Of a DNA stretch of 64,000 nt, positions 55,278 through 64,000 are shown piece after piece (the stretch's first letter is position 1; the number at the start of each line of letters is the position of its first letter). This DNA is from Strigamia acuminata (Eukaryota; Arthropoda; Chilopoda; Geophilomorpha; Linotaeniidae), in contig OX442315.1 in the NCBI GenBank assembly GCA_949358305.1, positions 62,001-126,000 of the forward strand, given 5' to 3'. The translations under genes were made by a program, and so were the position numbers. The notes beneath the pieces are model-generated. The model saw only the letters and a list, made by a program, of their open reading frames with translations. It was not told the DNA's origin and did not search any database.

Positions 55278-56066
55278 CTAACTGGAAGTGACTACCATAA
55301 AACTTCCAAATCGTTCGCGATCACTTATTACAATGTCCAAACGCTCAGGGTTAGATTTATTGTTAGATAAATTCTTTTCCCCTTGTTTTCTTGCTTCGAA
55401 TAAATCGCGTCGGTTTTGCCATAATAATTTTTGTTCAAAATTAAATATGAACAGTGCAAATTCAAACATCAGCGATAGTTCGACCACCGGTGGAGGTGGA
55501 GGAACAAGCCGTCTTGGTGAATTCGAATACGTACGTCGTTCGGGAGTGGAGTTTCGCAACTCTGCCCTCGAATTATTCGCTACAGGTGAAGTTCGTTGGT
55601 CCTGTCGGATCGGTGTACCGACTCGGGGTTGCTGCACATCCGTACGTTCAGTCGACGGAGCCTCGTGGGACTTTGGAGTCGATGCACGTGGCGCCAAAGT
55701 TCGTTCTCGTCTCGGTGAAGACGATTTATCTACGGGTAATGGCATTGGAGCGCGTGGCGGCCCACGCGACTTCTTCTAAGTTGCTGGCGGTCTTCCGTTA
55801 ATACCTCCGTGGTTCAGTTCCAAACCGTCCGCTGACTGAGCGGAGCGATCTGACGAACTTCCGGGTTGCTGGTTACGGGCCGTGAACTGCTTAGTTTCGG
55901 CCAGCGAATTGAAGGATCGTATGTCCAAATTGAAATGGCAACAATACGCCTGTAATTCTTCGTCGTCTCGTAGCGTGCGTTCGTCTACGCGTGGAGTGAA
56001 TGGGTTGTGAGACCTGTTCTCCTCCTCCTGATTCATCGTCGCGAACAAATCGTGTCGGTGTTTCAT
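55278..56066 (-). pseudogene. Pro/Ser-rich gag-like frame interrupted by one TAG
   Basis: Two minus-strand segments in the same frame (56066-55776 and 55772-55278) are separated only by a TAG at 55775-55773. The first starts MKHRHDLFATMNQEEE. The second is rich in Pro, Ser, Thr and Arg (PPPPPVVELS). It lies about 1.45 kb downstream of the primer site in the element's own orientation, where gag is expected. There are no zinc knuckles and no recognised domain. The second part contains a diverged repeat of the first part's start (LWQNRRDLFEARKQGEKN). It could be a degraded gag or an unrelated frame. Confidence 0.35.
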
Positions 56067-57516
56067 GGTAATTTTTATTCAAAATTAACAGATACAGGGT
56101 GAACTTCAAAAAAATCGGCGATAGATTCGGTGTGAGATTACGTACCGTTTAGTACGTAACCGACAAAATCGAACAACAACAAAAATTGGCGATAGGTTTG
56201 GTGTTAAAACGTGTACTGTGGGGTACACGAAAAACAACAAGAAAATAACGCCCAAAAAATAGATTGGAGTACGAAGGATTTTAATACAACACTAGCGCGG
56301 AGAAACAGTCACGCCTAAATTAAAACTAGAGAAAGAATAGTACAACTGATTCTTTAAACTTGGTGTGGGCAAAACACACTTAAACTACAAAAATGAAAAT
56401 ACACTTTTTATACTAAACTAGCGCTTAGGAAGGTGCGCTTTAAACTACAATGTTTTAACAAAATTACACTTAACTTTACGGCTTTTTCGGATGCAAATGG
56501 TCCAAACGAACAAGGTGGTCACGGTCCAAAATGGTGGTCAAGAGACGTCCAGTCGGTGTGGATGCAAGAATGCAAGTGGTCTTCACACTTCCCAAAAAAT
56601 GGAATTTTTGGGTTAATCCGTTCAGTGGGATTGGACGAATGAAAAAATGACACATTTGACGTGTGTCACTCATTCCTCACCCAACAATGCATTTCCTTTT
56701 TTGGATATGCCACCCACTGAGTTTTGGTCCAAATTCTTTTTCGAGAATTTGAACTTTGCCATTCTTGTCAGCAAGATTAACCTGTTTTTTAAGACAAGTC
56801 AAAATCGCCCATTCTCCACAGCTGCTTGACAATCTCCAGTCTCTTTGTAAAGAGAAAATTGTTTTTATTTCTTTTTCGGGAAATAATCACAAAATACTAC
56901 CATTAGTCACATTTTTGGTGAGAAAATATGACCTCTTCAGACTACCATCCAAGTGTCGTTAACTTTTCGTACAAAAAGTTAAAGTTCAAGCATTTTGATT
57001 AGAAATAACTTAAACAATGGACAGCATCGTAAATTCTTCGAGTTGTAGAAACTTCTGTTTGTTTGTCGAGAATCAAAACTTTTTATTCAAAAGAAATGAT
57101 CCAACAAACGTCTGGTACATTTATTTATATTTTTCGCGAACTAATAAATAACGTACGGTAGTCTATTTGTTACACCTTCTTGCAAGAAAAATGCAACTAG
57201 ACTCGGGAGACAGTATTCAAATAATATTTTGATTAAAATATTATCAACACTGTGAAATTTGTAATTATATTTTTCTTTTTCGAGAGAAAATACAACAAAC
57301 AAATCAATAATCGTAATTTTCTCGTTAAAGAAAATCACAACACGAACAAAACGGTTATAAATTTCTTTTTTAAGAAAATTTACAACACGGACATTTAGTC
57401 ATAATTTTCTGTTTAGAAAAAATACAACTCAGCCATAATTTTCTTGGTAAAGAAAAATTACAACAAAAATGTCAAAATTCAAAATTTTACCTAAGTTCAC
57501 TTTTAGCTTGCAACCT
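56067..57516. other. Leader side of the element interior
   Basis: Between the primer site and the gag-like frame. AT-rich with further stem-loops (AATATTTTGATTAAAATATT near 57220-57243; TTTTCTCGTTAAAGAAAA near 57317). No gene seen. Frames at 56433-56642 and nearby are not supported. Confidence 0.5.
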
Positions 57517-57534
57517 ATCTCGGTAGAACCTCCA
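57517..57534 (-). other. Primer-binding site, tRNA-Gln type
   Basis: TGGAGGTTCTACCGAGAT on the minus strand would pair with a tRNA 3' end ATCTCGGTAGAACCTCCA. This fits animal tRNA-Gln (T-stem CTCGG, acceptor TAGAACC, CCA). It is 2 nt inside the 5' LTR. Confidence 0.75.
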
Positions 57535-57536
57535 CG

Positions 57537-59255
57537 TGTGACGATGACCTTTCGATGACGCTATCCGCTCAAAATGTGTATTTTGGCATAACAAGCAAGT
57601 CTATCAATTCTAGTAGTTGAGAGATAAGTTAACAAACCTAAAGTGTGAACTGGGTAAAATAATGACACATGCGGTTATCAAGACATAACATATTTATTGA
57701 TATATAAATATAATCACCGTGAAGTGATTATATTAATCAATTTGCATAAACTACGGTTATACATTAACTATGCCGACAATTGGCCGTATAAATGGGTAGA
57801 TTAACTATACATACATTCGCCTAAACGGCGCTATGATAATATCAAGTCGGCTTCATCGGGTCAGTAAGATGTCGTCTGAATCGGTTGATTATTTGGTCCT
57901 AGTTATACATCGGGGTCTGGTTCAAATCTGTAATGAAAAGGTTAGTATCCGAGGACGTCCGGTTGACGGTATCTGCATCGCCACAAACTTGGGGCGGTTA
58001 TTGGTTTAAATGGCTTGTAAGAGCCATTTACCAATTGACCTCTTATAAATGTTTTAAGACATTTATAATTGGTGTGATACGTCAAATGGTTCTTCATACG
58101 AGAGTAAACTGTTGCGAGTTTACAATCATAACTTCTGGTTCCGTGTAATGGATGTATTTATTAGAGTATTACTTATTCAGTAAATACTCGTAATAATTCT
58201 GCTTACATAAAGTTGGCAATTTAGCTACACATTTACTGGCAAGTAAATGCTAATGTAGCTAGTCTTCAGTTTTGTACAGTTCTGGAAGAAGTATCCATGT
58301 TTATGCACAATGCTGAGTTGTGACATAAACTAGCTGGGGATTTAATCTAACTAAACTTTTCCGAGTTTAGTTATTTCAACCCTAATGTTACATTTTCGAC
58401 ACGCTGTTCGGCAGCCGTGGCTTACTGTAACTGGCAGGCCTTGTGGAACACTTGTTGAATTATATCCGGCCCGACGGGATTCTTACTACTCATCGCCGCG
58501 ACCTGATCTCCTCACGGCCACACAGCCGTCATCGGGCACCCGGACATGGAGGCATCATATCACCCATCTCCACGTCAAGTGTACGCCGTATGTAGGTTGT
58601 CATAGGCCCGCAGTATAAGGGGCATTGACTGCGCAATCAACAGACAAGCAAGTGTCTGCGCAATCAACATGACAACCGGAGTAGTAGAATGGGCTCAAGA
58701 AAACATATAGTCAAATATCTGGTCAAGAGCGAGTTACTTCCTGTTGCAAGGAAATATATACTCATGGTGGACAATAGCTTGACCATTGCTCCAATGAGAG
58801 CAGTGGTCCCCTGAATCCCTCCAATCACTGGTCAGAGTGATGAGATACTCAGGACACATTTCCAGTCCAGGTGGTCAACAGGAACTGGATACACAGGCCA
58901 TAGCTCTCTGCTAGGTCAGGACAGGAACTGGATAGCGAGGAACACTTTTGGATTAAGTCTTTCAACTTAACCAAGGGGGGTCCGAGCTGGAAGCAGGTGC
59001 AGAGGGGTGAGTTAATCCCCTAAACCTAGTTTTGTGATAACTTGACAAGAGTTGTCACAAAACAGTTTAATATCAATATTTACTTCAATAAATAAAGATA
59101 AAGTCGATTCTCTGTCTTAAAATCACATAAAAGTTGCATTTTATGTGGTTTTACGTCAAGTGACAAATTCTATTCGAATTTGCCGCTTTTGGTCGTCAGC
59201 GCCATCTATCGGCGAAATTGTCGTTATATCGATGAGCGACTGCATGTTTGTCATA
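57537..59255 (-). repeat. 5' LTR of the large non-autonomous element
   Basis: 1,719 bp, same length as and read as identical to 49590-51308 (offset 7,947). It should carry the promoter, pointing left. Confidence 0.93.
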
Positions 59256-59259
59256 AGTT

Positions 59260-60589
59260 TGACAAAAAAATCAAACGAATCGGAATAAACAATTGATGTG
59301 CTGCCTTTCTCTGCGCTCGTCTAGAAAAGCAACCGCAGCTAATTCGAAGGATGTCACATTTTTTTTTTATTTGTCTAACTTTTATGTTAGACAAATAAAA
59401 CTACACACTAACAAGTAAGCTGTAGATTAGTAATTTGCGTGTGAAAGACGTCTAATTCGGTCGGAGTCGGATACACATACACACCTACTGACTGTGCGCC
59501 GCAAAATATCTCAGTATTAGACATTAAATCCAAAAATAATTCAAAATGTATAGAAATACTAATATTTATTAGATCCCAGCAATAAATTGTTAGCTGTTTT
59601 TATGATGATTTGCTGTTTAATGTTTTATAAATAATTGCAGCAAGCAGTGCTGGACTGGCCCGGCGGGCTACCGGGAGTTTCCCGGTGGCCCGTGGCCGCT
59701 GTGGCCTATCCCGACTTCATTAATTGTGGCCCGGACACCCAGATTTCCCGGTAATAAATTTGTTCCCAGTCCAGCCCTGGCAGCAAGTCACGAACTGCAC
59801 GCAGCAACTGTCAGGTGTGCATTCTTGAACTATGGTTTGACTTACTCGTAAGGTGCCGTGGAAAAATCTTGAACCACGGGCGTCCAAGCAAGAAATAATT
59901 TTATTTTAAAATAGTACCGTACACAAAAAAAGTTTGAAGAATTAATTAATTCCACCGTCAATTTGGTGATTGTTTGAAAAAATATTTTTTAGCAGTGTTG
60001 GGAAGCTGAGGGGGAAAAAGACTTTACTGTTGCTGCTGGTACTTACACTGCTAGACTAAAAAGAAATAAGAGGAGTTAATAGATATAGCTAACAACTAAA
60101 ATGATAAGGCGTGAAAATTAAGTAATTAGTGGAATTTAATCTTTAAAAAGAGTCTGAATATGGACAAGCGTAAAAGCGTTTCACGCCTGTAAAAGTATAA
60201 TCTCATTTTACTCTTTAACACCTAAAATAATATGAGAAATATACATGTTTTGCCTCAACTCTGCCGTAAACAAACACCATCTTAGAGGGTATTTTTTAAA
60301 TTTTTTAAGATGAAATCTTTTTTTGGGGGGGGGAGGGGGGAGAGGGAGACCGAAAATTTTGTGCTTAGGGGCCCGCAATATCCAGCCCTGGTGAACACTC
60401 ATGGAATAAATCATGGAATATAAACTAAAATAAAGAAAGGTTCTATCAAAGTTTTTTTTTTCTTTTTTTCTTTTTAGAGAGCAGATTATTCATTTATATC
60501 AAAGTTCGAAGCGCAGATTTCGTTCAAGGTCAGTTAGTTACGATAAACGACATTTCCTGCGCGTGAATCGTGTCAGCACACTACAAACG
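59260..60589. other. Intergenic upstream of GCHFR, with small repeats
   Basis: Contains a perfect 14-bp hairpin (59366-59379 / 59386-59399, loop ttttat), the hAT-type MITE listed next, and a G-rich run at 60325-60350 followed by CCAGCCCTGG (60382-60391). The latter may be one end of a second, degraded hAT-like element. No gene seen. Confidence 0.5.
59645..59779. mobile_element. 135-bp hAT-type MITE
   Basis: Terminal inverted repeats CAGTGCTGGACTGG and CCAGTCCAGCCCTG pair over 14 bp with one mismatch. They are flanked by a perfect 8-bp duplication gcagcaag (59637-59644 and 59780-59787). An 8-bp duplication and CAG-type ends are hAT hallmarks. The interior is GC-rich and non-coding. Confidence 0.9.
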
Positions 60590-60976
60590 ATGCCGTATTT
60601 GCTTATAAGCTGTCAAATAACGCTAGTAAGTGTACGGCTTTAGCCTTTTTATTTATTTTATATTATATGATCGTGATCGCCGTAAATTCTCCATTGCAGG
60701 AAAGTAGCGTGACAAATGTGGGCGATAAAGACTCGGATAAGGAGTTGATGCATTTCCTCGGAGCTTTTTTATGCAATAAATTAGGCAGCACGAGGTACGA
60801 CATCGTCACGATTCATTTTAATTACGGATTTTAACCATTGCGCCATTTTTAGTCAGTACTACGAGTCGCCACACGCACCCAGGACAATTCTAAACAAACT
60901 GGAAGAACGCGGATATCGAGTAATCGCGTCGAGCGGTATCGGACAAACGTGCGTCTGGACGTTGTACAAAAAATAA
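60590..60976 (+). CDS. GCHFR: GTP cyclohydrolase I feedback regulatory protein
   Basis: Three exons (60590-60625, 60700-60794, 60853-60976) give 84 residues, the same as human GCHFR. It starts MPYLLISCQITL. Conserved blocks are TNVGDKDSDKELMHFLGA, APRTILNKLEERGYRV and SSGIGQTCVWTLYKK. The protein forms a pentamer that binds GTP cyclohydrolase I and mediates tetrahydrobiopterin inhibition and phenylalanine activation. GTP cyclohydrolase I itself is not in the window. AATAAA follows 5 bp after the stop. The 5' side originally faced the second PPM1G gene and is now separated from it by the 9.7-kb retroelement. Confidence 0.95.
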
Positions 60977-61707
60977 AAATCGAAATAAATACAAAGAACA
61001 AAATGTGGGTTTCCTATGACCCGCGCGTGCTTCTCTAAATCCGCCTCTCGAGTCTCAACGGACGGGCAAACACAAAAAAGTCGGTTAGCGCGCACACTCC
61101 CTGGCTGCCATTTTAGCCACATTAGCGCAGCACAACGTCACAACAATCGCAGAATCTGTTGCTAAAGTAGATTACCTGACGTCATAATCATAAATACAGT
61201 CTGGTCTTCTCGGTCTCCCATTTACGATGCTGTAACCGTCATCACTCACAAATATTTCCACCCTTGCTTTCATTTTTTCGTTTTTTGATCATAATGGTAC
61301 CATCAGTAGAGATGTTTCGCGAGTTTTTGCTACATTTTTGTTAAAATATTGCGACAAAATTGTGTTCTTTTGAACTAGTCTAAAAGGAGAAAAAGGTTGA
61401 ATCGTGTAAATGCAATTTCTGTTTTTATTAAACAACAAATAAGCATCAACCGATGAAATCAAATCTGATAGAACTACATGTACAGGTGCGTTTGATTAAA
61501 CGATTATAGGCAACAGCGCGCACTTTATTTATCAAATAAAAGAGAAAAGAGAAAAACAAAGTTAAAAGGTAAAAAACTAATCAATGGAAACTAAAAATAT
61601 TCTTCCGCTGCTGATCTGGACTCGTTAATCGGATGACAATGATGGTGAGTGAAAGGAAATGAGCTCCTTATCCATATCCAAATTCATATTCCAGTCTGTT
61701 TTAGACT
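60977..61707. other. Tail-to-tail spacer GCHFR / TFIIS
   Basis: 730 bp, no gene. It holds the 3' untranslated regions of both genes. A short minus-strand frame at 60859-61122 overlaps GCHFR and lacks similarity. Confidence 0.5.
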
Positions 61708-64000
61708 TCAACAAAACTGGAACAAAGAAATTAATTAAATTAAATTAAATTAAATTAAATTAAATAATTAATTAATTAGAGTACCGTACTGCCTTGAACA
61801 ATGGCCCGGGCGTTTAATTTTTTTTTGACTCGCCCGCCAGGCGCTTATTCAAAACCAGGCGATTATTTAAGCCAAGTCTCTATTCAAAAAAAAAGTTGCT
61901 GACTCCGAACGTTTCGTTTGTTGAGGTTTCGTCCGTCGAAGTTTCCTCCAAAAGGCTACTAAAAACCGTTTTTAAAAACTGTTTTTAAAATATTTTCCGG
62001 TTAACCCGGCATTTAAACACGCCCGGCGTTTATTTTAGGCAGGCGCTTATTAGTTTTTCGGCTGGCGGTTGCCAGGCGCTTAATCAAGAGCCGGCGCTTA
62101 ATTGCGCCCGGCCATTGTTCAAGGCAGTACGGTAATTTCAATTTCAATAAGTGTTACCTTCCAGCGATGGCCACAATCGTTACAATACACAAACGTCGTC
62201 ATCGGTTCATCCGCGCTTCGTGTTTGCACCTGTTTAGATTTTGATTAAAATTGATGACATTTTACAATTAGTTTTCTTTTTCTTCACCTGATTGTACGAA
62301 CAGTTTCTCTTTTTACATTTGCCACATTTGAGTAAATCGGACTGAGTTCCCCCCGTGAGCACCATCTGGTGGTCATTAATCGCTTCGTTGGTGAGCTTCT
62401 TTCTCAACTCCTTCATGTCCTCGCTGGCCATCTCTTCGGCCGTCATCACCGCGATCTTGTCGGGCAAAATGGCACCGAGGAGAACGTTCTCCCTCAGCGA
62501 CGGGTTCTTCGGGTCCTTCAAGTTGGAAACGCGACTGCGAATTCGATTTTTGTACTTCATGTCGGTGTTCTTCATTTCTTTGAACACGCAATCCTCGATC
62601 TGAGCGGCCAATTCGTCCGGATCTCCGCTTCTGTCGGGCATGTCCTCGCACTTGAGCGCCGCCGACAACAGATCTCGACATTTCAAGCGAACCGCGTTCG
62701 TCGTGTCGGACGCGGCGGTCGGAAAAGACATTTGCATCTGCGAAATCGACACCGGTCGCGACGCCGAACCCCTGTCTCGATCCCTCGAAGAATTACTCGA
62801 GCAACTGTTGTTGTTATCGTTTTTGATTCCGGAATTTGAGTTTCCTGAAATGAAAAATTTCAAATAAAAAATTTCAAATAAAAAATAAAAAATAAAAAAT
62901 GAAAAATGCCGCTAATCACAAACAAAACAAATAAAAATTTACCCGATAAAAGTTTTTTCCAGTTTTTAATCAATTGCTTAGCCAACGTGATCACTTCTTC
63001 GTCTGTACTCGATTTTCGTAGCGAGTTGACCGACATTCCGATCCTCGTTTTCTAAAATCAACAAAAAATTAATTAATTTTTCAAATATTTTTATTTATTT
63101 ATATATTTTACCTGTAGGACGTCTAAAGTAATTGGTAAGTCTTTCAACGCCTTCAGCAAATCCAGCGCTTGGTCTTGTCCCTGAAATAGAATATAAACAA
63201 ATAAATAAACACAAGTTAAGAAATTAAAAAATGGCGGTTGCGCTTGCGCTTGCGGTTGCGGTTGCGGCGCTCGCCGCCAGACGGCACCAAGCGCTGCCGA
63301 TATTTGAAAGGTCGAAACGATGACGAAAAGAGACCGAACCAAGTTGAAAGAAATACTTACGAATAATTCTAAATTAACACCCCAGACTTTATCGTTAATA
63401 TTTTCATATCATTTAATCGCACGTAGCAGATAGGATTTCATTTTTATTCAATTCATCTCTACACGTTCAATTTCGGCGAAAACAAAATAAAACGCCCAAA
63501 TTTGGAGTTTCAACTTTTCGGGGAAAAAAATAAAAGAAAAGAAGAAATAAATAAATAAATAAATAAGTTTCTGATTGTCAGAAATCTCTCAACTTGGATC
63601 GATCGTTTTTCGAACATTCCTCTCAAATTTCGTCAACGTCACTGAAATTCCTCATTTTCAACCAAAACACAATTTGCCGCCCCCAAATCCCCAATTTATA
63701 AGTACAGTCAAACTCGATTCAAAGTCGAAGAAAGTTGCTAATAAAATTGCGGTGATTGTTTGATAAATTTCAGTCGTTTTGGTCTTCGCCTTCTTCGCCC
63801 TTCAGAATGCGTCGCGGTCGCGGTCGCGGTCGCGGTCGCAATCGCCTCCTCTCGCCTCGCCTCCTCTCGCCTCGCCTCGCCTCGCCTCGCGTTGCATTCA
63901 TTCGCCTTCGCATTCGCCGCCGCCCTCGGACTTACGGAGCCATCGGACGACACCATTCTATCCAACTTTTTGCCAATTTTTAACACTTCTTCAACACTCA
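61708..64000 (-). CDS. TCEA: Transcription elongation factor TFIIS, 5' end beyond window
   Basis: Exons: 64000(edge)-63936, 63180-63112, 63051-62943, 62844-62288, 62229-62158, 61716-61708. The N-terminal LW domain is in [35 protein letters not shown] and [20 protein letters not shown] Ser/Asn-rich linker follows. The central domain ([31 protein letters not shown]) binds RNA polymerase II. The zinc ribbon ([37 protein letters not shown]) carries the catalytic Asp-Glu pair that triggers transcript cleavage. The last exon encodes only Phe-Cys-stop. The start codon lies to the right of the window. The final intron is mostly a MITE. Confidence 0.94.
61784..62132. mobile_element. 349-bp MITE with TA duplication inside the last TFIIS intron
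   Basis: Terminal inverted repeats CCGTACTGCCTTGAACAATGG pair over about 24 bp. They are flanked by TA on both sides (61782-61783 and 62133-62134). The interior has repeated ggcgctta(t)t motifs. It fills 349 of the 441 bp between the exons; without it the intron would be about 90 bp, like its neighbours. The TA target fits Tc1/mariner-type mobilisation, though the ends are not typical Tc1 ends. Confidence 0.88.
63181..63935 (-). other. First visible TFIIS intron
   Basis: 755 bp between the LW-domain exons. Contains simple repeats: (GGTCGC)n-like at 63809-63838, ctcgcctc repeats at 63849-63890, (AAAT)n at 63546-63565 and a gcttgc/ggttgc hexamer run at 63241-63265. No coding or RNA gene recognised. 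Confidence 0.55.

Larger units (their letters stand above)
49590..59255 (-). mobile_element. Large non-autonomous LTR retroelement with hairpin-tiled sequence
   Basis: Two 1,719-bp direct repeats (49590-51308 and 57537-59255) read as identical and bound a 6.2-kb interior. The target duplication is agtt (49586-49589 and 59256-59259). On the minus strand an 18-nt primer site TGGAGGTTCTACCGAGAT (57534-57517) lies 2 nt inside the right repeat and fits the 3' end of a tRNA-Gln. A polypurine tract AAGGGGGA (51318-51311) adjoins the left repeat. The element thus reads leftwards. No protease, RT or integrase is present. The only coding trace is a broken Pro/Ser-rich frame at 55278-56066. Both LTRs and interior contain many short-loop stem-loops. 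The closest known category is a large retrotransposon derivative (LARD). Confidence 0.9.

Noticed and set aside
49590-59255. Segmental duplication rather than LTRs
   Set aside because: A flanking 4-bp duplication, primer site and polypurine tract at the exact inner edges fit an LTR element much better.

Overview
This window is animal (metazoan) nuclear DNA. The host genes are intron-containing orthologues of animal proteins (NRBP1, PPM1G, CSPP1, LTA4H, FKBP12, MDC1, EYA, GCHFR, TFIIS). Their exons are GC-rich and most introns are short and AT-rich (about 50-120 bp). Keeping MDC1, CSPP1, GCHFR and an apparent AT-AC minor-spliceosome intron suggests an invertebrate that has not undergone the gene and intron losses of flies or nematodes. 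I cannot name the species from sequence alone.

Layout. Positions 1-22,640 are a transposon cluster: the 3' end of a Tc1-like transposase gene; a structurally complete DIRS element (1,214-6,422, minus) with inverted terminal repeats, an internal complementary region and two spliceosomal introns in its gag-pol; the 3' end of one Copia element; a Copia element with 5-bp target duplication (9,113-15,230, plus) and a broken pol; and a Ty3/Gypsy element (17,146-22,631, minus) with LTRs that read as identical and one intact gag-pol frame. Positions 23,386-49,223 are a gene-dense block arranged as alternating head-to-head and tail-to-tail genes: NRBP1(-)/PPM1G(+), CSPP1(-)/LTA4H(+), FKBP12(-)/MDC1(+), a small unrecognised gene(+), EYA(+), then a second PPM1G(-). 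Positions 49,590-59,255 hold a 9.7-kb non-autonomous LTR retroelement with 1,719-bp LTRs. After it come GCHFR(+) and the 3' nine-tenths or so of a TFIIS gene(-), which runs off the right edge. Two MITEs lie in this last part.

How the host genes relate. They do not form one pathway. NRBP1 and PPM1G share a 605-bp divergent promoter region, an arrangement I recall from human 2p23. PPM1G is present twice, in opposite orientation, with matching intron positions. MDC1 and EYA both act at the phosphorylated-H2AX DNA-damage mark in other animals.

Best candidate for something undescribed. The 9.7-kb element (49,590-59,255) has almost no coding capacity. Its LTRs and its interior are tiled with short-loop stem-loops, and it contains ten copies of a 128-bp unit made of three consecutive hairpins, with several differences between copies falling in the loops. 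A tRNA-Gln-type primer site, a polypurine tract and a 4-bp target duplication show that it moves as a retroelement. Second-tier findings are an AT-AC U12-type intron in FKBP12, paired introns in the DIRS element, and a MITE that makes up most of the last TFIIS intron.
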